Assembly (NCBI RefSeq): GCF_003403015.1
Contig: NZ_QURL01000003.1
Location: 434,001 to 498,000 of the forward strand
Direction of reading: 5' to 3'
Source of the DNA: Fulvimarina endophytica
GTDB taxonomy: Bacteria; Pseudomonadota; Alphaproteobacteria; Rhizobiales; Rhizobiaceae
Length of the DNA: 64,000 bases
Part shown: in pieces, positions 59,387 through 64,000 of the stretch
Numbering within the stretch: position 1 is the stretch's first letter
How the letters are laid out: every line of letters starts with the position of its first letter
Notes under the pieces: model-generated
What the model was told of the DNA's origin: nothing
The model's database searches: none
What the model saw: the letters and a program-made list of their open reading frames with translations, nothing else
Program-made: the position numbers and the translations under genes

Positions 59387-59955
59387 CCGGCCAGGCCACC
59401 GACGGTCTTCCGGACCAGCATGGGGAGACGCCGCGCGGCGTCCCCCGCTTCGTCGAATACGTGATCCGCGCGATCGACTTCGTCGGTTGCGCGATCTGCG
59501 CCGGCACGCTTGCCTTCCTCTTCGCAGCGATCCTCATCAACGTCATCCTGCGCTATCTGTTCGGCACCGGTATCGTCTGGGCTTACGAGATCCATGCGTT
59601 GCTCCTGCCATGGCTCGTCGCAGGCGGCGTCACGATCGCCTCGACGCGCGGGCGGCACATCGCCGTGACGCTCATGCCGGCGATGGTCTCCGGCTGGGCC
59701 CGCTACGCGGTCTACGTGGCCGTCCATCTCGCGGTGATCGCGATCTCGGTCGAAGTCGTCCTGTCGAGCCAGCCGATCCTCAGGGCCTCCCAGTTTCAGT
59801 CGCTCGCCTCGCTCGGGATCAAGCAGGTATGGGGCTATGCCAGCATCCCTGCGGCGTTCGGCGTCATGGCGCTGGTTTCGGCACTCGAACTCCTGCGCCT
59901 GATCCTCGGCGGCCGCGAAGCGGCGCCCGATCCTTCCACCGAAAGCCTGAGCTGA
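59383..59955 (+). CDS. dctQ: TRAP transporter small permease DctQ
   Basis: A 190-residue inner-membrane protein with four hydrophobic helices, the small subunit that pairs with DctM. Family landmarks are ILINVILRYLFGTGIVWAYEIHALLLPWLVAGGVTIASTRGRHIAV, in which the tryptophan-Ala-Tyr-Glu and Arg-Gly-x-His positions are conserved, and SLGIKQVWGYASIPAAFGVMALVSALE near the end. It starts on the dctP stop (ATGA) and ends 12 bases before dctM. The short N-terminal extension (TGQATDGLPDQHGE...) is variable in the family. Confidence 0.92.
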   Translation: MTGQATDGLPDQHGETPRGVPRFVEYVIRAIDFVGCAICAGTLAFLFAAILINVILRYLFGTGIVWAYEIHALLLPWLVAGGVTIASTRGRHIAVTLMPAMVSGWARYAVYVAVHLAVIAISVEVVLSSQPILRASQFQSLASLGIKQVWGYASIPAAFGVMALVSALELLRLILGGREAAPDPSTESLS

Positions 59956-59967
59956 GGAGAGCTGACG

Positions 59968-61224
59968 TTGACCGGCTTTATGATCGCAGCCTTCTTCGTG
60001 CTGATCGCGCTCGCCGTTCCCATCGCTCACGCGATGGTCGGCGGAGCAGCCGTCGCGCTTCTCCTCGAGGGACGAACGCTCGCCGTTCTCGCACAGCGGC
60101 TTTACACGCCCACCCAAAGCTTCCCGATGCTCGCGATCCCGTTCTTCATCATGGCGGGAAGCTTGATGATGAGCGGCAAGTTCGGCGTCTATCTCGTCAA
60201 TATCGCCCGCTTCGCGGTCGGCCGCTTCCGCGGCGGTCTCGGCCAGGTGTCGATCATCGGCTCGGTGATGTTCGGCGGGGTCTCGGGATCGGCCGTCGCA
60301 GATGCCTCGGCACTCGGCAATGCGCTGATACCGGTGCAGAAGAAGGAGGGCTATTCCGGCGGCTTCGCCGCGGCGATCAACTCGGCCTCCTCGACGGTCG
60401 CGGTGCTGATCCCGCCCTCCATCCCGCTCATCCTCTTCGGGCTCGTTGCGAACACCTCGATCATCGACCTCTTCGTCGCCGGCATCCTGCCCGGCCTGAT
60501 GCTCGGCATCGGCATGTGCACGGCGGTCTGGTGGGTCGCCCGCAAGCGCAACCTGCCACGCTCTCCGCTCGAGGGCGGCTTCCAGACGATGAAGAAGCAG
60601 TTGCTGGTCGCAACGCCCGCCCTGATGATGCCGGTCTTCATCATCGGCACATTGCGCTTCGGCATCGCAACGCCAACCGAGGTATCGGTCATGGCGGTCG
60701 CCTATGCGCTGCTCGTCGCAGGCCTCATCTATCGCGACCTGACGCTTGCCATGCTCTGGCGCACCTGCGTCGAGACCGGACTGATGACCGGCGCGGTGAT
60801 GCTGATCATCATGGGCTCCTCCGTGCTGCAATGGGTGCTGACGGCCGAGCAGGTGCCGCAGAACCTTGCCAACTGGGTCGAGATCACCTTCGCCGAGCCC
60901 TGGATGGTGATCCTCGCGCTCAACGTGGTGATGCTCGTCGTCGGCGCCTTCCTCGACCTTCCGGCGGCCGTCCTCCTGCTCGGTCCGATCTTCGTCGTTA
61001 TCGCACAAACGATCGGGCTCGACGTGGTTCAGCTCGGCTTGATGATGGTCGTGAATCTCGCGATCGGACTCTATACGCCACCCGTCGGGACGACGCTGTT
61101 CATCTCCGCCGCGATCGCGCGGGTGGGCATCTGGGAGGTCACGCGCTCGCTCCTGCCGTTCTATCTGGTCGCGATCTTAGTCCTCGCCCTCATCTCCTAC
61201 GTTCCGGCGCTGACGATCTACTGA
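59968..61224 (+). CDS. dctM: TRAP transporter large permease DctM
   Basis: A 418-residue transporter core with about 12 helices that imports the DctP-bound substrate using the sodium gradient. Seen: IPFFIMAGSLMMSGKF, GQVSIIGSVMFGGVSGSAVADASALGNALIPVQKKEGYS, and NSASSTVAVLIPPSIPLILFGLVANTS, which are the strongest family signatures, and TPPVGTTLFISAAIA near the end. The start is probably TTG 59968: GAGGAG lies eight bases upstream, whereas the first ATG (59980) is 20 bases away. Third gene of the TRAP set, 91 bases before the full-length transketolase. Confidence 0.94.
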   Translation: MTGFMIAAFFVLIALAVPIAHAMVGGAAVALLLEGRTLAVLAQRLYTPTQSFPMLAIPFFIMAGSLMMSGKFGVYLVNIARFAVGRFRGGLGQVSIIGSVMFGGVSGSAVADASALGNALIPVQKKEGYSGGFAAAINSASSTVAVLIPPSIPLILFGLVANTSIIDLFVAGILPGLMLGIGMCTAVWWVARKRNLPRSPLEGGFQTMKKQLLVATPALMMPVFIIGTLRFGIATPTEVSVMAVAYALLVAGLIYRDLTLAMLWRTCVETGLMTGAVMLIIMGSSVLQWVLTAEQVPQNLANWVEITFAEPWMVILALNVVMLVVGAFLDLPAAVLLLGPIFVVIAQTIGLDVVQLGLMMVVNLAIGLYTPPVGTTLFISAAIARVGIWEVTRSLLPFYLVAILVLALISYVPALTIY

Positions 61225-61315
61225 ACAGGCTGAATCGCCGCCATCCGGCCGACACGTCCTTGCGATCGGCAGGATCTCGATTCCGCCTTAAGCGAAGGAG
61301 CGTGAGGTTTCCAAC

Positions 61316-63289
61316 ATGCGAAAGGTGCCCATGAGCGATCTTCAATCCATGGCCCACGCGATCCGTTTCCTTGCGATGGACGCGATCGAGCGGGTGGGGG
61401 AGGGGCATCAGGGCGTCCCGCTCGGCATGGCGGAGATCGCGACGGCGCTCTACGCCCGTCACCTGAAGTTCGATCCGTCCGATCCGACTTGGCTGGACCG
61501 CGATCGCGTCGTCCTGTCGAACGGTCACGGATCGATGCTCCTCTATGCGCTCAATTATCTGAGCGGCTACACGAAGATCGACATCGACGCGGTCCGGACC
61601 TTCCGCGAGCTCAACTCCCATTGTGCGGGCCATCCCGAGATCGATCAGACGGCCGGCATCGAAATGACGACCGGCCTTCTCGGACAGGGTGTCGCTTCGG
61701 CCGTCGGGATGGCGGTCGCGGAGGCGCGCCTGGCGACGCGCTATCCGGGCCTCGTCAACCATCGGACCTGGGTCTTTCTCGGTGACGGATGCCTTGAGGA
61801 GGGTATGGGTCAGGAGGCGATCAGTCTCGCCGGCCACTTGAAGCTCGGCAAGCTGACACTTCTCTGGGACGACAACGCGATCACCGACGACGGTGCGACC
61901 TCGCTTGCGATCTCGGAGGACATACCGGCTCGCTTCGAGGCTGCGCACTGGCACGTGCAGAGCGTCGACGGTCACGACATCGAGGCGGTCTCAGCGGCGA
62001 TGGGAGCCGCGAAGGCCGATCCACGCCCCTCGATGATCGCGTGCCGGACGTCGATCGCTCGCGGCATTGCCCGCATCGAGGGCCGGCGTGCGGGCCATTC
62101 GGGAAGGATCACCCGGGAGGACACCGACGCAGCGCGAACGGCCCTCGGTTGGTCTGCGCCGGCGTTCGAGGTGCCGGACGACGTGCTCGACGCCTGGCGA
62201 GCAAGCGGACGGCGCGGCGCGCGGACCAATGCGGCATGGCGCGAAGCGCTGTCGAGCGATCCGCAAGCCGACATGTTCCTTGCAGCTCTCAGCGGAACCG
62301 GCGAGACGTGGCGGATGCCGCTGGAGGCGAGCGCGCGCGCGCTCGTCGGACGCGAGCAATCCACCGTCCACTCGTCCGGAGAGGTCTGCGAGGCGATGCG
62401 AGAGGATTTCGACGGGCTCCAGATCCTCTGCGCCGATCTCGAGGCGCCGACCGATCACAAGCGAGGACGCGATGCCTTCACGGCCGACGACCGATCGGGC
62501 TCCTACGTTCATTGCGGTGTGCGCGAGCATCTGATGGCCGCCATGGCGAACGGGATCGCGAGCCATGGCGGGCTCTACCCGGTCCCCGTTACCTATTTCG
62601 CCTTCACCGACTACATGCGCGCCGCGATCCGCATGGCAGGGCTGATGGGGCTGCCCGGCCTTTTCGTCCTCAGCCACGACTCGATCGGGGTTGGACGGAA
62701 CGGTCCGACCCACCAGCCGGTGGAGACCCTTGCAGGCTTCAGGGCCATGCCGAACGTTCTGATGATGCGCCCAGCCGACGGCGTCGAAACCGCGGAAGCC
62801 TGGGAAATCGCACTCGAGCGCCGGACCGGTCCGGTGCTCCTCGCCCTGACAAAGCAGGCCGTGCCGCCGGTGCGCAACGAGGCGTCGGAAAACCGTTCGC
62901 GCCGCGGCGCCTACGTCCTTGTCGAGCCGGCGACTGGCGACCGTGACGCGACCATCCTCGCGACCGGATCTGAGGTTTTCGTCGCGTTGCGTGCCCAGTC
63001 GATACTCGCAGACGAGGGAATCTGCGCCGCTGTCGTCTCCATGCCATGCTGGGAGCTCTTTGCCGAGCAGGACGCCGACTATCGCGCACAGGTGCTCGGG
63101 CAAGCGCCGCGATTTGCCGTCGAAGCCGCGGTACGCTTCGGTTGGGATCAATGGATTGGCACCGAAGGCGGTTTCGTCGGCATGACAGGATACGGCGCAT
63201 CGGCTGCAGCCGAAACCCTCTACGATCACTTCGGAATCACGCCCGAACGGGTGGCGGAAACCGTCCGGCGGACCGTTTCGAAGGCGTGA
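61316..63289 (+). CDS. Full-length transketolase with altered phosphate-binding site
   Basis: A 657-residue single-chain transketolase. The TPP motif is FLGDGCLEEGMGQEAISLAGHLKLGKLTLLWDDN, the catalytic Glu is in GVREHLMAAMANGI, and SHDSIGVGRNGPTHQPVETL is present. Compared from memory with yeast and E. coli enzymes, the phosphate-binding Arg of ATRKxS is V351 here (STVHSS), the Ser of TPSN aligns with PT, and the Arg of SRQN is K513 (TKQA), while the His of HDSIG is kept. That argues against the usual phosphosugars. It ends the operon with split transketolase, SDR and TRAP importer. ATG 61316 (GAGG eight bases upstream) or 61331. Confidence 0.92.
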   Translation: MRKVPMSDLQSMAHAIRFLAMDAIERVGEGHQGVPLGMAEIATALYARHLKFDPSDPTWLDRDRVVLSNGHGSMLLYALNYLSGYTKIDIDAVRTFRELNSHCAGHPEIDQTAGIEMTTGLLGQGVASAVGMAVAEARLATRYPGLVNHRTWVFLGDGCLEEGMGQEAISLAGHLKLGKLTLLWDDNAITDDGATSLAISEDIPARFEAAHWHVQSVDGHDIEAVSAAMGAAKADPRPSMIACRTSIARGIARIEGRRAGHSGRITREDTDAARTALGWSAPAFEVPDDVLDAWRASGRRGARTNAAWREALSSDPQADMFLAALSGTGETWRMPLEASARALVGREQSTVHSSGEVCEAMREDFDGLQILCADLEAPTDHKRGRDAFTADDRSGSYVHCGVREHLMAAMANGIASHGGLYPVPVTYFAFTDYMRAAIRMAGLMGLPGLFVLSHDSIGVGRNGPTHQPVETLAGFRAMPNVLMMRPADGVETAEAWEIALERRTGPVLLALTKQAVPPVRNEASENRSRRGAYVLVEPATGDRDATILATGSEVFVALRAQSILADEGICAAVVSMPCWELFAEQDADYRAQVLGQAPRFAVEAAVRFGWDQWIGTEGGFVGMTGYGASAAAETLYDHFGITPERVAETVRRTVSKA

Positions 63290-63330
63290 ACGCAAAGGGG
63301 GAACGCGTGGACAACTCGTCGATCCGGAAC

Positions 63331-64000
63331 TCAGGCGATGTCCATGCCGGCGGGCGGACTGAACGTGCATCCGAGGCGGGTGAGGAGATTGCGGGCGAGC
63401 CGGTCGTGCTCGGTGGCCTCCTCTCGGATCCAGTTCGAGAAATTTGCGACGATCCGCCGGTTACGATGGCGCGCCGGACAGACGATCCAGTAAGCCGGAA
63501 ATTCGATCACCGGCAGGGACGGCGACAACGGAACGAGATCGCCGTTGACCAGCTCGCGGATCGCGAGCGTCGAGCTTTCGAGAACGACGCCCCCGTCGTC
63601 GACCGCCAGCTGGATCGCCATGGAGGAACGATCGAGCTGGATCGGGAAGACCGACGGAATGGTGTCGATGCCCTGTTCCGTCAGCCAGAAATCCCATCTG
63701 TAAAGGGCCTTGACACTGTCTATCAGCCGCGCGCTCGCAAGCTGCTGCCGCGGATCTTCGGAGATTCTCGTCAACTCGTCGCGATAGGCCGGCGAGCACA
63801 TCGGCAGTACCAGGTCGTTGAGGACGGCTTCGGAATGAAGTCCGCTCCAGGCGCCCGGTCCATAGCGCAGGTCGATGTCCGTGATCTCGGTCTCGAAGCG
63901 CGAGAAGTCCGGAGTCGCATCGATCCTGAGATCCCAACCGGAATTGGTGTCGAGAAAGCGCTTCAGCCTCGGCCCGAGCCAGCGCACGCCGAAGGATGGC
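63331..64000 (-). CDS. LysR family transcriptional regulator (N-terminus outside window)
   Basis: The effector-binding domain of a LysR-type regulator. The frame is open to the window edge and begins with PSFGVRWLGPRLKRFLD, the canonical TPSFxxRWLxPRL start of a GcvA-like ligand domain, followed by DLRYGPGAWSGL and VLPMCSPAYRDEL. The DNA-binding helix-turn-helix must lie beyond base 64000. The gene points towards the transketolase operon, tail to tail with it (42 bases between stops), so it is not divergent at its own promoter. It may still regulate the operon or a neighbour outside the window. Residues DGGVVLESSTLAIRELVNGDLV are typical of the GcvA group. Confidence 0.9.
   Translation of the reverse strand, partial: PSFGVRWLGPRLKRFLDTNSGWDLRIDATPDFSRFETEITDIDLRYGPGAWSGLHSEAVLNDLVLPMCSPAYRDELTRISEDPRQQLASARLIDSVKALYRWDFWLTEQGIDTIPSVFPIQLDRSSMAIQLAVDDGGVVLESSTLAIRELVNGDLVPLSPSLPVIEFPAYWIVCPARHRNRRIVANFSNWIREEATEHDRLARNLLTRLGCTFSPPAGMDIA

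Overview
The window is high-GC, densely packed bacterial DNA. Gene content and order point to an alphaproteobacterium of the Hyphomicrobiales (rhizobial) type: a hisS-hisZ-hisG operon with short-form HisG, a TPP-riboswitch thiCOSGE operon, rph-rdgB-hemW, an Lhr-like helicase and its partner exonuclease, and a long UvrB with rhizobial C-terminal repeats. I did not assign a genus. No rRNA, tRNA or CRISPR array was seen.

Layout. 1-11 kb: the end of a GNAT acetyltransferase; an SMR exporter behind a two-hairpin guanidine-II riboswitch; threonine dehydratase with a candidate isoleucine-rich leader ORF; a membrane diguanylate cyclase; an RND efflux pump and adaptor divergent from a TetR regulator, with an AcrR-type operator between them; an iron-dependent alcohol dehydrogenase. 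11-12.8 kb: a low-GC two-gene insert resembling DUF1828/DUF6978. 12.9-22.3 kb: Lhr-like helicase, a small membrane protein plus a chemoreceptor, an SDR, a 31-codon membrane peptide and uvrB. 22.3-25.8 kb: a second low-GC insert with a DarT1-like ADP-ribosyltransferase and NADAR antitoxin pair, a SEC-C methyltransferase, then about 1 kb with no credible gene.

25.8-30.5 kb is the thiamin operon under a TPP riboswitch. 30.6-43.5 kb holds YitT, the MBL-fold exonuclease, two lineage-specific membrane proteins, an SGNH hydrolase with pgk, a K+/H+ antiporter, an autotransporter esterase and rph-rdgB-hemW. 43.6-48.1 kb: a luciferase-type oxidoreductase and the hisS-hisZ-hisG operon. hisS carries an internal stretch of clearly lower GC. 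48.3-53.9 kb is a surface-polysaccharide cluster: GT4, WecG-type transferase, DUF6492 protein, flippase and a secreted GH10 enzyme. 53.9-55.4 kb is a pile of three decayed mobile-element genes.

55.6-64 kb is a catabolic operon: split transketolase, SDR dehydrogenase, three-gene TRAP importer and a second full-length transketolase, with a divergent LysR regulator running off the window. The TRAP system probably imports an organic acid, the SDR oxidises or reduces it, and the two transketolases cleave ketol units. Altered phosphate-binding positions in the full-length enzyme suggest a non-phosphorylated substrate. A two-hairpin palindromic repeat occurs twice (about 40.7 and 50.4 kb) with a possible third remnant near 36.6 kb.
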